Below are positions 44,227 to 55,919 of a stretch of DNA of 64,000 nucleotides, one piece after another. Each line of letters opens with the position of its first letter. Position 1 is the stretch's first letter. Location of the stretch: positions 816,001-880,000 of the forward strand of contig CAUEEP010000759.1 of NCBI GenBank assembly GCA_958450365.1, written 5' to 3'. The notes beneath the pieces were generated by a model, which saw nothing but the letters and a program-made list of their open reading frames with translations, searched no databases and was not told the DNA's origin. The translations under genes were made by a program, and so were the position numbers. Source of the stretch: Mesorhabditis belari. Taxonomy: Eukaryota; Nematoda; Chromadorea; Rhabditida; Rhabditidae.

Positions 44227-45600
44227 AAAATCTTAGTGTCGCTTTCTATCGAGAAAAACGAATAAATCTTATTTTTTTCTTGAATATTCCGGAATTGATC
44301 ACTTCATAGCGTGAATTCATAATTCGGGATTTCATGAGCCTCCAAAATCCCATCCTAGTATCTCCAGTCTCCGTAACGTTTTAATTTTCAAAATAGGCGA
44401 TTTGAGGCCTATTCATGGGCCGATAATAAAAAACACAAGTTTAAAAAAGATTCCGCTTAGAACTTAGAACGCTTAGAACTCGTTCCTGAGCTAGTAATCG
44501 TTTCTGTGGTGATGTCGAAAGACAAATCTTCATATTTGTATGGTTTGAATATATTTCTCCTTTTTTAAACTTAGCTTTGCTTTCGCTTTCTGTCGAGAAA
44601 AACCAATAAATCCCATTTTCTCTTGAATATTCCGGAATTGATCACTTCATAGCGTGAATTCATAATATTCCTTTGCCATCAAAAATAGCTCTTTCTCTTC
44701 ATTTTTCGAGATAAAGGATCGCTTTTTTTGTTCGGCAAATAAATTTCTTGCTTCATTTTTGTCTTCTCCAATCGATTATCCAACAAATAACAAGGTCTAG
44801 CTTCAAATTTATTGAGTTCAGTCAATCTGCTTAGACGAAAAAAAACTCTCAATGGGAATCCCAATAAATTCTGCTAAGCAAATCTGATTCATCATTTCGA
44901 ATTGTGGGAAATTTCGATCGATGAATCGAATGGGCGACGAAAACAATCAAAAACACTGGTACTGCAGTCCTAAATGAAACATTTTTTGGGCATTCTTAGC
45001 AAGAAATAAAATCTTGGCGGAACTGGCGAAAACTTTCCATTTCTTTTCTTTTCTAAACGCTTTCAGAGGCCCTTTTATTCTGCTTTTATCTCCGATTTAG
45101 CGGCCGATTGGGCTTCATCGAAAACAAGATGGTCCTCGAGATCTGGGAAATTTGTAAATTGGAATATTTCTGTACAAAAAAAAAACATTCACTTGTCCAG
45201 TTTGAAGATCAGTTCGAAATAAGCGTTTTAAAAATGCAATCCTCAACTTTAACGCCTTAAAAAGAGGAGGCCGAATGCTAGTTTGGTGGTGATTGATGGT
45301 AATAACGCTTTTTCAAATTAAAACTTCATGACCCCGGTAAATGAAAGTGTCAACTTTAGTGGAGTGGCTCAAGTAGAAATGCTAATTAGTCTTTTACCAT
45401 TTTTTCCACTAGGCTACTTCACAATAAAAGTATTCAGCTGACAAAACATTAGTGATCGCTTCAATTCCCTAATTATCAAAGCTAATTATCAAAGCTAATT
45501 ATCAAAGCTAATTATCAAAGCTAATTATCAGACCTAATTAGAGCATGCAGGCGGGGGGTCTAATTTTTATCACGCGAGTTGACAAAATACGAAAGGGATC
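43994..45600. other. lectin 3' flank duplications and unassigned DNA
   Basis: Past exon 6 the flank shared by the lectin copies (TCACTTCATARCGTGAATTC) is present at about 44290-44330 and again at about 44640-44670. Bases about 45200-45360 are related in inverted orientation to 47356-47510. Bases 45470-45535 repeat AGCTAATTATCAA. Short open frames exist but none has convincing neighbours. Confidence 0.45.
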
Positions 45601-46317
45601 ATCAGCAAGATGCAGCAGCAAGATGCAGCAGCAAGATGCAGCAGCAAGATGCAGGAGGGGGTGCAAGATGGAGAGCGATCACGATGCTGCACAAAGAATA
45701 CAAATTTTCAAATGATGAATAAGATTCACAGGAGTTTCAGGGCCTTCCCTTGTAAGTCAGAATTTTGCCAGCTTTGTCAAAATTTGGAGCAAGTAAGCAA
45801 AATCTCTATCGACAAGGAGCCGATCTCTTTCGACCATGTTAGCTTTGATTTCCTCATCGGTTGATTGATTGAATCAACTTCGATTTTCTATCATTTCGAA
45901 AGCTGAAATTCGAATTTGAAATGTACATTTGTGCATAGATTCTTTTGTACATTTGTGCTAAGATTCTACATTGAACTAAGAGCCGATTTGTGAATTTTCT
46001 TCCCCCTTTGGTTATCCTTGTCTTTGGTTATCCTTTGTTATGACCCCTTGTCAACCAGCATATCTGTTTTCAGCCAAACGAAAATCACTGAATTAAGGGC
46101 CGAACTATTAGTTCATTTGACATCTCTCGTCAACTGAGACTTGAAAACAGTTTTGAAAAACTTGAAAACAGTTTTTTCACTCCCAAAACACTCCTTCCAA
46201 TGAATAAAGTCAATTCCTCTCTAGACAATTTGAAAGAGACAAAAAAACGATCGAAATCGCGAAGTTGCGGGCAAATTTGTGGGTTTTTTTGGAGTAAAGT
46301 TATTGAAAGAAATTCAG
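45601..46317. other. no gene seen; short AGATGCAGCAGC repeat
   Basis: Bases 45608-45655 repeat CAAGATGCAGCAG. The remainder is AT-rich DNA containing scattered GGGCCGATTTGTG-type motifs also seen near 40310-40430. I see nothing that supports a gene. Confidence 0.5.
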
Positions 46318-46540
46318 AACTCGAACCATGACTTTCTTGGAGCTGGATGAATGGACGTATTCGGCAAAAAACGCCTCTTGGTACAAGGTTTGATGGATGT
46401 TGTGAACCTGGATTATCTTTATCTCAAGGCTAGCGATCAAGTCATGAAATTTGATGATGCCGTGGCATACTGTGCGAGTCAAAAGGGCCATTTGGTCTCA
46501 ATTCACAGTCAGGCAGAGAACCATTTTGTTCAGAGACTAG
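46318..46540 (+). pseudogene. C-type lectin, 5' half only
   Basis: Exons 46318-46387 and 46429-46540 correspond to exons 2 and 3 of the lectin at 42361-44226. They read LDEWTYSAKNASWYK, a 41-nt intron, then VAYCASQKGHLVSIHSQAEN and HFVQRL. The frame is intact and retains the base lost in the sister. No signal-peptide exon is found upstream within reach, and no exons 4-6 follow, so the copy is truncated at both ends. Confidence 0.8.
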
Positions 46541-46929
46541 GTTGAAAATCCAAACTATTCAACAAACTTTCACTAACCTCACTTTTTCCAATGCTTGATC
46601 CTTCTCCGGACAACTCAGTCGATTTTTCCTAAATTTGTTTGTGAACCTTGCAAACCGACACGGTTTTAAGCGAAAATTCAAGCTAAACCAAAGAAATGTT
46701 TAAAACTTTGTTTAAAACTCACTTTTGTATCCAACATTGTTTTATCTTTAGAATAGATTCCAACTTACTAATCAAAACTCACAAAGTGTCTTGACAAGTT
46801 GCGAGACGTTTGGCTGTTTGGGACTGTTTCTTGTTCGGTTGAGTTTATACTAAAATTTAGAGTACTGAGTACTGAGCCATGAGCACTCTTCATGGCTTCC
46901 TTTTTAAAACGTATTGACTTTCAAAAGAT

Positions 46930-47072
46930 ACGGTAATTTTACCTTTATTCTTTATCCAATTTACCTTTATTCTTTATCCAATTTACCTTTATTCTTTATC
47001 CAATTTACCTTTATTCTTTATCCAATTTACCTTTATTCTTTATCCAATTTACCTTTATTCTTTATCCAATTT
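46930..47072. repeat. 22-nt minisatellite
   Basis: About six and a half perfect copies of ATTTACCTTTATTCTTTATCC plus one base, directly abutting the left end of the mariner composite at 47074. Confidence 0.9.
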
Positions 47073-47073
47073 A

Positions 47074-49451
47074 CAGTGGTCCACAAAAGTAATGCCCCAT
47101 TGCCATCCAACAGTATGTTTTGTAAGGAAATTTTCGTCCGTTTCCTTCCTATTTGCGTTGCTATTGTGTTCGCGTCGCATTTTTCGTCCTTTTTCTCCCT
47201 TCCCGAAATTATTTTTTTTGATTCTGCGGGGTTTTTTTTGCCTTCTTTCTGGGGGGACTTTGTTGTTTCATTTTTGATCATTGAGATTCGTGTTGACGTG
47301 AACACTAAATTGTGTCTGATTGGCTCAATACTCGCGGAAATCTGCGGTTGGAAGAAATTACCGGGACTATAAAGTTTTAGTTTGAAAAATCAATATTATG
47401 TGAGCATCAATCACCACCAAACAAGCACTAGCATTCGGCCTCATCTTTTTGAGGCATCAAAGCTGAAGCTTGCATTTGAAAAACGCTTGTTTCAAACTGA
47501 ATTCCAAAGAGCCTGGTCGCGTCCGTTTCCTTCCTATTTGCGTTGCTATTTTGCAATTATTCGCGTCGCATTTTTCGTCCTTTTTCTCCCTTCCCGAAAT
47601 TATTTTTTTTGATTCTGCGGGGTTTTTTTTGCCTTCTTTCTGGGGGGACTTTGTTGTTTCATTTTCGATGCGCATACTGTTTTTTTAATGGGTATTGTTG
47701 CATTTCGGTTCTGTACTAATAAACAGTAACGTTATAAATTCACTTTACTTTATGCTACCCTTCAGGTTTTAAATCCTGATAACTGGTTAATTTTAGATGA
47801 CTGGTTTAACATTGTAGAGAGACTGGTTTTACTGACATTTGTGTCACCATCGACGTAGTATCAATCCGATCCGTACTCTTCTCAAGAGTATTAATTTATT
47901 GTTGGATACTACGTGTTCTTGTTACGTTGTAAGCGCTTTTGGGGAAAGCCCTTTTAACCTTTTGTGCTATTCACCGTTGAAAAATGCGGAAAGTGTTGGA
48001 TCGAATTGTCTCTCGACGTATTGGAGCCGTATTGGAACCATAAAAGGAATCGCATTGGAACCGTATTGGAACCGTATTGAAACCGTATTGGAACCGTATT
48101 GAAACCGTATTGGAACCGTATTGGAACCGTTACTTTAAGAAACTACATCAAATGGCTATAAAATGAGCTATTAGGCAAGTTTTTTGGCTGAGTAGAAAAT
48201 TTTTTATAGCTATTTTAGGGCATTTTTGAACCTAAACTTTGGAGGCTCAAAAAATTTTTTCTACTGAACCAAATGAGCTAATTTCAAAAATTTATTAGAA
48301 AATATATGTATTATGAACATTTTTTATGTGGGTGACTTTTTGATTGGATGCCCGGAAATACCCTCATTCGTTAGCGGCTGAAATTCATAATCAGTTACGA
48401 CATATATATCGTTTAAAAGCTTATTTTTTCCTCTTTCGAATGATATATTCATTTTGTTAAAAGGACGACAATAAACTACCTTCATTTTAGTTTGAAAATA
48501 GTATACGCAAGTAACGTTATTCGGTCAAATTTGCTTTATGAGTTCAAAAATGGGTTGAAAGCTGCGGAGGCCGCACGTCGAATTCGGAATGCGTTTGGCG
48601 AAGACGCCGTTACTGATGATACCGCTTGGTTTTGGTTCCAACGATTCAAAGGTGGTAATGAAAGCCTAGACGATGAACCACGTGGCGGTCGCCCTGAGAC
48701 CTGTTCGGATGACCAAATAAGACGCTGCACATCGGCGCGAAAAGGCGTTTTCTATCGAATTTTTCTGGGAGTACCTTTTTTAGATGCGGAAAATTGTGCT
48801 GATTCCGAATCTGAAGGAATTTTTCAAATCCCTCTGACAGAAATTTTTTAAATTGAGTTTTAGCTGTTTTTGGGTCATTTTGTATGGGGAAATTTTGTGG
48901 TACCCTGCAGTTTGGGGCTCGTAACTCGACAATCAGGGTCTAGAACAAAAAACGAGGGGATAATTTTTATTCTAGAGACTCTCACAAACATTTTGATACA
49001 AAAATCATCAAATTTGCTCAAAATCTCCCATACAAAATGACTCAAAAACCGCTAAAACTCAATTTAAAAAATTTCTGTCAGAGGGATTTGAAAAATTCCT
49101 TCAGATTCGGAATCAGCACAATTTTCCGCATCTAAAAAAGGTACTCCCAGAAAAATTCGATAGAAAACGCATTTTTGCTTTATTTCGCGCCGATGTGCGC
49201 TGTCTTCTCGAAAACCCTCGTTCAACCTCTTCAGAAATAGGCCTTACATTAAATTGTGATGGGTCAACCGTAAGGAAACGCTTGAATGCCATGAAATGCC
49301 ATGAATTTTATCAAAAAGTTCGACAAATGGATACCGCATAAACGTTAAAAACGTGGATTACTTTTTCACACACCTAATACATGTTTTCAGGAGGAATTTT
49401 GCAAAAAATACCTTTGAAATGGCAATGGGGCATTACTTTTGTGGACCACTG
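47074..49451. mobile_element. mariner-group composite element with inverted ends and nested foldback
   Basis: The ends read CAGTGGTCCACAAAAGTAAT and its reverse complement. Inside are a repeated block (47141-47280 and 47518-47670), a transposase N-terminus on the plus strand at about 48492-48745 (LLYEFKNGLKAAEAARRIR, FQRFKGGNESLDDEPRGGRP), and its continuation at about 49170-49340 (FRADVRCLLENPRSTSSEIG). Between the two parts lies a foldback insert. No catalytic core is present, so the element cannot move by itself. Confidence 0.75.
48742..49175. mobile_element. foldback element inside the mariner transposase
   Basis: Arms 48743-48895 and 49018-49173 are reverse complements (TCGAATTTTTCTGGGAGTACC; TTTAAATTGAGTTTTAGC). 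The bases at both edges (GCACATCGGCGCGAAA and its complement) are also mirrored, so part of the target gene was copied on the other side. Confidence 0.75.
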
Positions 49452-50260
49452 TGTTTACTTTTTCGTCTCTTTCAACTTCCTTTATGAACAAATCAAACCA
49501 AAATGATAGATTGAATAAAGAGAGGCAACGTTGCTGTATCTTTCAGAAGTTGACACATTTTAGAAACTAATGAAAAACTAATGAAAAATCTTCCCAAAAT
49601 ACAGCTGACCTTTTCTCAACAAGCAGAGTTCCGCTAATTCCAAGAAATAGGCCCAGGAAATAGGTAATGAGTACACAAAAATCGAGTAAACTGTAGGAGT
49701 GGTTGGATGCGGATTTTGATCTCAAAAATATTTTTAATCAAATTTAATTCAAGTTCCTTCTTAATTCAAGTTCAAATGTCCTTATTGAACTCAAGTAAAG
49801 GTCAAGTAAAGGTACATTTTTTAAACTTACAACGATTCAGGCAGTAATTCGAATTGTTCGACAGCCATTTGAGAAAAAAAAGAAAAGGCGCAAATTAGTT
49901 GGGTTTTAATGGAATCAGTACTCACAAAGCAATTGCAAACAAATGACTGAGAAACAAATTACAAAAGAAATCTCTTAAAATCGACTCTTTTAAAAGGAAA
50001 TGAAAATTTCCGTTTCATATCCATTTCCGCTGACTTTCCGTTCGCCAAAACGGGCTCGATTTTCCGAAAAGGAATGACCTTGCTTCTTTTTCTATTAAAT
50101 TGGGGTCATGTTTTGCCATGAAAATGCCATCAGCACCATATTTTATTTGTCTGAACATTCATCAGTTTCAACCAATCCGGAAATTACTCTGAAATGACCG
50201 ATTTCTTGCAAACGAATCTCGCTTGTGCCATGATAAGATCTTCTGTATAAAACAAAAGGA

Positions 50261-50412
50261 ATGTTGAATCAAACAGTCGACTTCGAAACATTAAGCTTCA
50301 GCATTAAGGGTCTTGAAGTGGTTAAAGGAGAGAAGAAATGGCGTGACGGCACGCCATACGATTATGCGGTACCCGTGGAAAAGACTGAGATTCTCAAGTT
50401 TGCGGTGGGTTA
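50261..50412 (+). pseudogene. isolated exon-like frame, unidentified
   Basis: It starts ATG at 50261 and reads VDFETLSFSIKGLEVVKG and KKWRDGTPYDYAVPV, then runs into mariner DNA. The W-x-DG-x-P-x-DY pattern is reminiscent of a C-type lectin or similar fold, but this is weak. No splice partner is visible because the mariner follows at once. Confidence 0.3.
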
Positions 50413-50432
50413 TGGAAAAGTAAAAAGCTTGA

Positions 50433-50855
50433 CTTGGCAAAAAAGTTTGCGCCAGGTTCCTCAAAAGCGCAGGAATTCTCACTCACCGCGCCAAGAACAG
50501 TGGGTTTTTCGACTCCATTGTTACGTCGGATGAGAAGTGGATCCAATGCGACAACACAGCAAGAAAGCGACAGTGGTTGGACCCAGGTGAAGCTCCAAAA
50601 CCGACTCCAAAACCGGACATCCACGGAAAAAAGGTGATGCTTTGTGTTTGGTGGAACAGTAAATGCCTGGTGTACTTTGAGGTTCTGGATTCGGGTCAAA
50701 CAGTTACGGCGAACCTCTACCAAGGCCAATTGGACCGCGTGGACCAGGCGCTGCGACGTCAAGGTGTGGATACGGCGTCGACAAAATTCCTCCACGACAA
50801 CGCTCGGCCGCATGTCGCAAAAATGCTCTCGTCTTTCCTCCCCTCTTTGAGATGA
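50433..50855 (+). pseudogene. mariner transposase central fragment
   Basis: An uninterrupted frame encodes FFDSIVTSDEKWIQCDN, KRQWLDPGEAPKPTPKPD, HGKKVMLCVWWN and FLHDNARPHVAKM, covering the first two catalytic Asp regions (TSDEKW and HDNARPH). The HTH and the YSPDL end are missing. It differs clearly from the copies at 36.5 and 41.8 kb. Confidence 0.85.
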
Positions 50856-50974
50856 TCACTTTTTGGGATGAGTGGAAGGTAGAGTTGGATATGGAGTATT
50901 GATTTGATCTGATCGACTAAAATCTGACCTATTGGCCATCTACGAGCCGAGTCACAAATCTATTCGACTGCCAA

Positions 50975-51485
50975 ACAAGTCTTTTCGCCCTTTTTCATAC
51001 TTTCATTTAAAACATCAAAAATTCACCGATTTACCTAAGGTTTACTTCAAATGAAAAGGGTTTATTATTCAATTTCCAATCTTTTATGCCAATTTAGACC
51101 CGTTTCCAAGCAGATTCAAATGCGAAAACGAATCTTTCGTAAAAAAATTTATAAAAGACTCTACGAAGAAATTAACGGAATCGATTTCATTGAAAATTGC
51201 TCTCTATGTCTAACTTTTTGCGCTCTATCTTTTATCTATTGACATGAAGGTAGGTTTCCTTAACTAAAATGTCTAAACCACATTATCGAGCCGTCGCCCT
51301 TTCTGACTATCCGACTTCTCGCTCCCAAAAAAATTCAGACATAAGACATTTTAAACTCATTTCAATGTTATTTTGTAAAAAAATGATTTGCCTTTCTAAT
51401 GAATCAAACCGTCGTTCAATCGGTGCATTCTTTGTTTTTAAAAGAGACTATGAAGAAGGACGAAAATACTTGTTGCATTCATAGC
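50975..51485. mobile_element. mariner-type non-autonomous repeat, degenerate
   Basis: The body matches 4922-5440 and 21000-21530 (CGCTCTATCTTTTATCTATTG; CGACTTCTCGCTCCCAAAA). The ends are eroded. Confidence 0.55.
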
Positions 51486-51499
51486 AATCACGTTGCATT

Positions 51500-52060
51500 C
51501 ATTTTAAATAAAGATACTCAGTTGTCAAGAAGTGGATTGCTGCAAAACCAAATCCAAAGTTTCCAGAGCAACGTTGATGAAGAATTAGAGGAAAAATTCT
51601 GTGCGATCTGAAGTCCAATTTTGTTCATAAAAAACCAATTAAGCTTGTAATATATACTTTTTAGTTCAAAGAAATCCGGTTTCAGAGTGATTCCGAACTT
51701 GATGGCGGATGTGAGCAATAAACGGTGAGTTTGGTTGATTGATTTGGTTGATTGATTTGGTTGATTGATTTGGCTGATTGATTTGGCTGATTGGTTGATT
51801 CAGTTGACGGATCTTATAGTCAAAGAGTTGAATTTTCAGTGAACGAATCATTGCAGAGAATACAAGAAGGCTACGATAGTGTAAAAAGAAAAAAAATGCC
51901 TAGGATCCGGCAGTGCTTGCCTGACTTTTATGAGCTAGCGGATAAATTCGATCCGAACCTGAACTCTGTAACTTGAGACTTGATTGATTTGGGATTTTAA
52001 CCGAATGTACCAAAATTGGTTTGATTTCACTCAAAAAATCAGTTATATTTGATCACCAGC
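51500..52060 (+). other. exon-like frames and 13-nt repeat, no firm gene
   Basis: Two short frames join in phase across an intron at 51724-51838 with good sites: SGFRVIPNLMADVSNK and then ERIIAENTRRLR-stop. The second segment is also open in another frame (LPDFYELADKFDPNLNS). The intron is a GGTTGATTGATTT repeat. I see no start and cannot name it. Confidence 0.25.
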
Positions 52061-52104
52061 CTCCACAATTTTCAATTCTAGTCTCAAATTGGATTTGAAA
52101 GATC

Positions 52105-52500
52105 GGAAATGGACAGCGACAGGACAGCGACAGGACGGCGACAGGACGGCGACAGAACAGCGACAGGACAGCGACAGGACAGCGACAGGACGGCGACAGG
52201 ACAGCGACAGGACAGCGACAGGACAGCGACAGGACAGCGACAGGACAGCGACAGGACAGCGACAGGACAGCGACAGGACGGCGACAGGAGGCGACAGGAG
52301 CGATGGACGCGACGGACGGCGACAGGACAGCGACAGGACGGCGACAGGACGGCGACGGCGGCGACGGACAGCGACAGGCGGCGACGGACGCGAGGACGGC
52401 GACGGACGCGACGGACGGCGACAGGCGGCGAAGGACGGCACGGACGGCGACGGACGGCGACAGGACGGCACGGACGGCACAGGCGGCGACGGACGCGACG
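52105..52500. repeat. 11-nt minisatellite (AGCGACAGGAC), GC-rich
   Basis: About 35 units with AGG, GGC and CGG variants. It is strongly GC-rich against an AT-rich background and has no stops in several frames on both strands, which yields false long Arg/Asp/Thr and Pro/Ser/Val proteins. It ends about 180 bases after the stop codon side of the small minus gene at 52683. Confidence 0.9.
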
Positions 52501-52682
52501 TCGGGGGTTGTTTGTGTCCATTCCATCGGCAAGATCCCAAACTCAAATTTCCACAATTCAACGATTTCCTACTCGAATTTTCTGATATTGCACTTATCGT
52601 TTTCATATTTTCTGGTGTATTTGATGAATAAACTTTATGTTTATTTCAAGAAAATTTAAAGCAAACTGGCAAATGACAGGAA

Positions 52683-53178
52683 TTACTCGGTGATCAGATG
52701 AAAGAGGAGATAATTCTCTCCACGAATGCACGTGGCTTTCGTCTGTTTTTGATCCTTTTGCACGATTCTCCAATCATTCAACATCACGTGTTTTTGCCAT
52801 GTCACTAAACTGTGATCGATTTCGGGAATCTCTGGATCGACGTATTTGGTGAAAGCTTTGTACATCAGCTCTCCTTCATTGCCCTTTTCATGGTGGGGAT
52901 CTGAATTTGGATGGATTTAGGGACAAAACAAGATTTGACAAGAAACAAGAACAAGACTCAGAATTGATCAAAGAAAACTGAGTCTTTTCTGAGCTTCGCC
53001 AAAACAAAACCAAAACATTGTCTTACTCACTCAAGAAGTTCTGCAATTGTTGCAAATCCAGATCCATCTCGAGATCTTTCTCCAAACTGCATAAATCATT
53101 TCGATAAAAATCGGCATTGACGGCGATTTTGACATCAAGTAATTGAAGAGCGTCCTCGAGAAAGATTTCCTCGATCAT
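52683..53178 (-). CDS. small acidic protein of unknown function, two exons
   Basis: Exons 53031-53178 and 52683-52900 give 121 residues. The start is ATG at 53176-53178, five bases after a strong acceptor (ATTTTCAG at 53184-53191), as expected for a spliced-leader acceptor; I found no upstream coding exon that joins in phase. The sequence begins MIEEIFLEDALQLLDVKIAV, continues EKDLEMDLDLQQLQNFL and ends YLLFHLITE-stop, with KYVDPEIPEIDHSLVTWQKH between. There is no signal peptide, so a cytosolic or nuclear place is likely. I do not recognise the family. Codon use and both splice sites look genuine. The next gene upstream on the same strand ends 2.3 kb away. Confidence 0.7.
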
Positions 53179-53696
53179 TTCACCTGAAAATCAATGGTTA
53201 ACGAGGAAAATATTGATGCTAAGTAGGTTTTATTTGGAAATCTTACAAACTTGGATCCTTGAAAGCTTTATTTGCCTAGACCGGTTCAGCTAATTCAACT
53301 CAGAACAGGAAATAAAAAAGACAGCTAAATTCTTTCAGAACTATTAATGTATTGTTGGGCGTACAGTCGCGTAGTCGTTAACTATTTTACTGATAACTCG
53401 GTGAAAATTAAAAGACAAACTAAACTATCGAAATCTAAATCGAAAGCCCTGAATCTCCTCTTGGAAAAAAGTTCAGTAGTATTTGGTTGTCAACTGTGTA
53501 ATGATAGATGAGGTGATGGTGATGGTGATGATTCAAAAAAGAATTTAGATAAGTTATCGTTGTTTAACTATTTAATTGATTAATAGCTATAATTGATAAT
53601 TAACCCTTAACTGAAAGACAAAGTTTTCTTTGAGGTTGGCCCATAAATCTTTAGACAGTCTTTAGACACGTTTTTCTACTTGGATTTATAAATGAC

Positions 53697-54537
53697 TGTT
53701 TTTTTCAAAAAATTGAACTTGATGCGCAGGTTTTCTTCTGTCTTCTTACATCAATTATAACTATGAATGCTATTTAAAATATGATTTTTGATGGAATTTC
53801 ATTTTTGTTAAAAAGTATTGGGTTGTCCAGTTATGAAAGTTTCTTTGTAAAAGCCAAGCAATCTTTAATGGCTCTAAAGTTTGGTTTAACGTTTCTAAAG
53901 CGTTTCTAACGACGAGACGTTTCTAAAGTTCGATCGTCAGCTCCAGATCTAGTGCTTGATCTATTGGGTTGTCCAGTTATGAATGCGCGTTTTTACTATT
54001 TTGTAAATTTCCCAAGATATCGAACAGATGTATATGAGTGTTGTATATCATTCGAAAGCTGAAGATCTCCTCTACATTTTGGAATAAAAAGATTTGGAAT
54101 TTGTTCAGCTTTTGGGCAAATTGACTGCACAAAGGGAGAAGTCGTTTTCGAAAAAACCCATTCCAGCTTAGCTATTCCCCAAGTTTTATGGTGTAAAATA
54201 ACCGCCCAGAAAAGAAAAGTAAAGATGCTCTGAAATTGTTATATTTTAAAAAAGTTGTATTGATATATCTATTGGCCAAACATCAAACGGTTAACTCAAT
54301 TTGAGCGGAGCCAAAACTTGATCCAAAGGCACCCTTCCATTTTTTTTGGTCACCTCTTCTTCTGTGCAGTCAATTTGCCCAAAAGCTCGACAAATTCAAA
54401 AGCTTTTTATATCAACATGTAGAGGAGATCTTCAGCTTTCGAAAAATACTCATATATATCTTTTTCTTGATTTCGGTATCTTGAGAAATTTACAAAATAG
54501 TAAAAAACGCGCATTCATAACTGGACAACCCAATATT
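53697..54537. mobile_element. left arm of a large inverted repeat; nested TTGGGTTGTCCAGTTATGAA element
   Basis: The outer part 53697-53965 begins with a solo ATTGGGTTGTCCAGTTATGAA end. The inner element 53966-54537 has terminal inverted repeats of about 50 bases (ATTGGGTTGTCCAGTTATGAA ... and its complement). The whole stretch recurs in reverse at 56733-57590. Confidence 0.75.
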
Positions 54538-55441
54538 TGATAAATTTAAAAAGAACTTAGATTTTTCTTTGAAAGCTAGCTAGAATTTATACTATATAAT
54601 CTGATTAGCAGATTTGAAACAACTTGAAATCAATAAATACATCTTACTGATGTATCTTACTGATGTATCTTACTGAATTTCATCTTACTGAATTTCAAAG
54701 ATCTCTCATTTATTGAGCGAATTGAGCATCTGTCCAGAATTTCTTTTGAAATGTTTCCATTTCCTCTTTGTACACGTCAAATCTACGGCACGACAACCCA
54801 ATACTAGGATTTATAAATGACAAATTCACCAATTGACCACCAATTGACCACCAATTGACCACCAATTGACCACCAATTGACCACCAATTGACCACCAATT
54901 GACCACCAATTGACCACCAATTGACCACCAATTGACCCAATTGACCAATTGACCACCAATTGACCCAATTGACCCAATTGACCGCAATTGACCACAACCA
55001 ATTGACCCAATTGACCCAATTGACCACCAATTGACCACCAATTGACCCAATTGACCACCAATTGACCCCAATTGACCACCAATTGACCACCAATTGACCA
55101 CCAATTGACCACCAATTGACCACCAATTGACCACCAATTGACCACCAATTGACCACCAATTGACCACCAATTGACCACCAATTGACCACCAATTGACCAC
55201 CAATCTTGAGCTTTCAACGATATTTTATAGAAAAATAATAATAAGCCTTTCTAAGTGAGTGAACCGTAAGTGAATCGGTGAATTCGTTCTTTCTAAATAG
55301 CTTTTTAAAAGAAGTGTCTTTTTAAAAGACTTATATAACTGGATAGGATAAGCAGATAAATAAATGAGGCCAAGATTGGACACTCACTCGCCCGCAGTCC
55401 TTCTCCCAGACTCAAAACGAATCCATCGAATTCAGCTCTTG
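54538..55441. repeat. 11-nt minisatellite and exon-like frame
   Basis: Bases 54832-55205 are about 33 copies of TTGACCACCAA with shortened units. On the minus strand all three frames are open across it. Just beyond, 54790-54714 (minus) reads FDVYKEEMETFQKKFWTDAQ and stops, which looks like coding sequence but has no partner exon that I can join. Confidence 0.7.
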
Positions 55442-55919
55442 TTAAGCATTGTTTATCCGTCGGATTTCCATTTTCCAATCCCCATTGCTTTCAATTTTCA
55501 ACTTTTCCGTCTTTTCGGCTTTTCTGAAAATTTACTCGTGATGTTTTCTGTAGAAATTTACCACTCATCCCTTCCTGATGATGGATGGGACTCATCAGGA
55601 AGGGATGGGGCTCATCAGGAAGGGATTAGGGATTTACAGGAGTGCCATGTTGGGAAATGGGAATGTTATCGATTCCCGTTCCCAACATGGCACTCCTGTA
55701 AATCTATAAAACTCAGTTTTGTTTTCAAGGATTCGACAATGAAATTGAATTGTCAAAAGTTCAATAAAACGTTTGGAAAAAAAAAGCTCACCCAATATAA
55801 ACTGTGCTTGTATTCGCTGAAAGAATTATTTCCATATCTTTCCAACCGAATTTCTTCTCGAAAATGTTTGATTTAAGCAAAATCACTTCATCTTTTAGAA
55901 TTGACATTATGGAATTCAT
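55442..55919 (-). CDS. very small protein of unknown function, two exons
   Basis: Exons 55792-55919 and 55442-55523 join in phase 2 and give 69 residues. The protein starts MNSIMSILKDEVILL and reads FGWKDMEIILSANTSTVYIG, then KAEKTEKLKIESNGDWKMEI, with a TAA stop. A second in-frame ATG at 55905-55907 is an alternative start. The 268-bp intron contains a hairpin (ATTTACAGGAGTGCCATG and its complement, 55632-55703) and a CATCAGGAAGGGATG repeat. I do not recognise the family. It faces the secreted-protein gene starting at 56622. Confidence 0.5.

Noticed and set aside
45079..45330. Minus-strand exon pair (LFKALKLRIAFLKRLFR and LEDHLVFDEAQSAAKSE)
   Set aside because: The first part is a diverged repeat also present at 47.4 kb with indels that break frame, and the two parts do not join in the frame needed.
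52043..52631. Long Arg/Asp/Thr and Pro/Ser/Val-rich frames on both strands
   Set aside because: They come from the GC-rich 11-nt AGCGACAGGAC array, which lacks stops in several frames.
54710..55217. Long minus-strand proteins made of VVNWWSIGGQL repeats
   Set aside because: They are the three open frames of the 11-nt TTGACCACCAA array. The frame passes through unit slips and there is no gene context.
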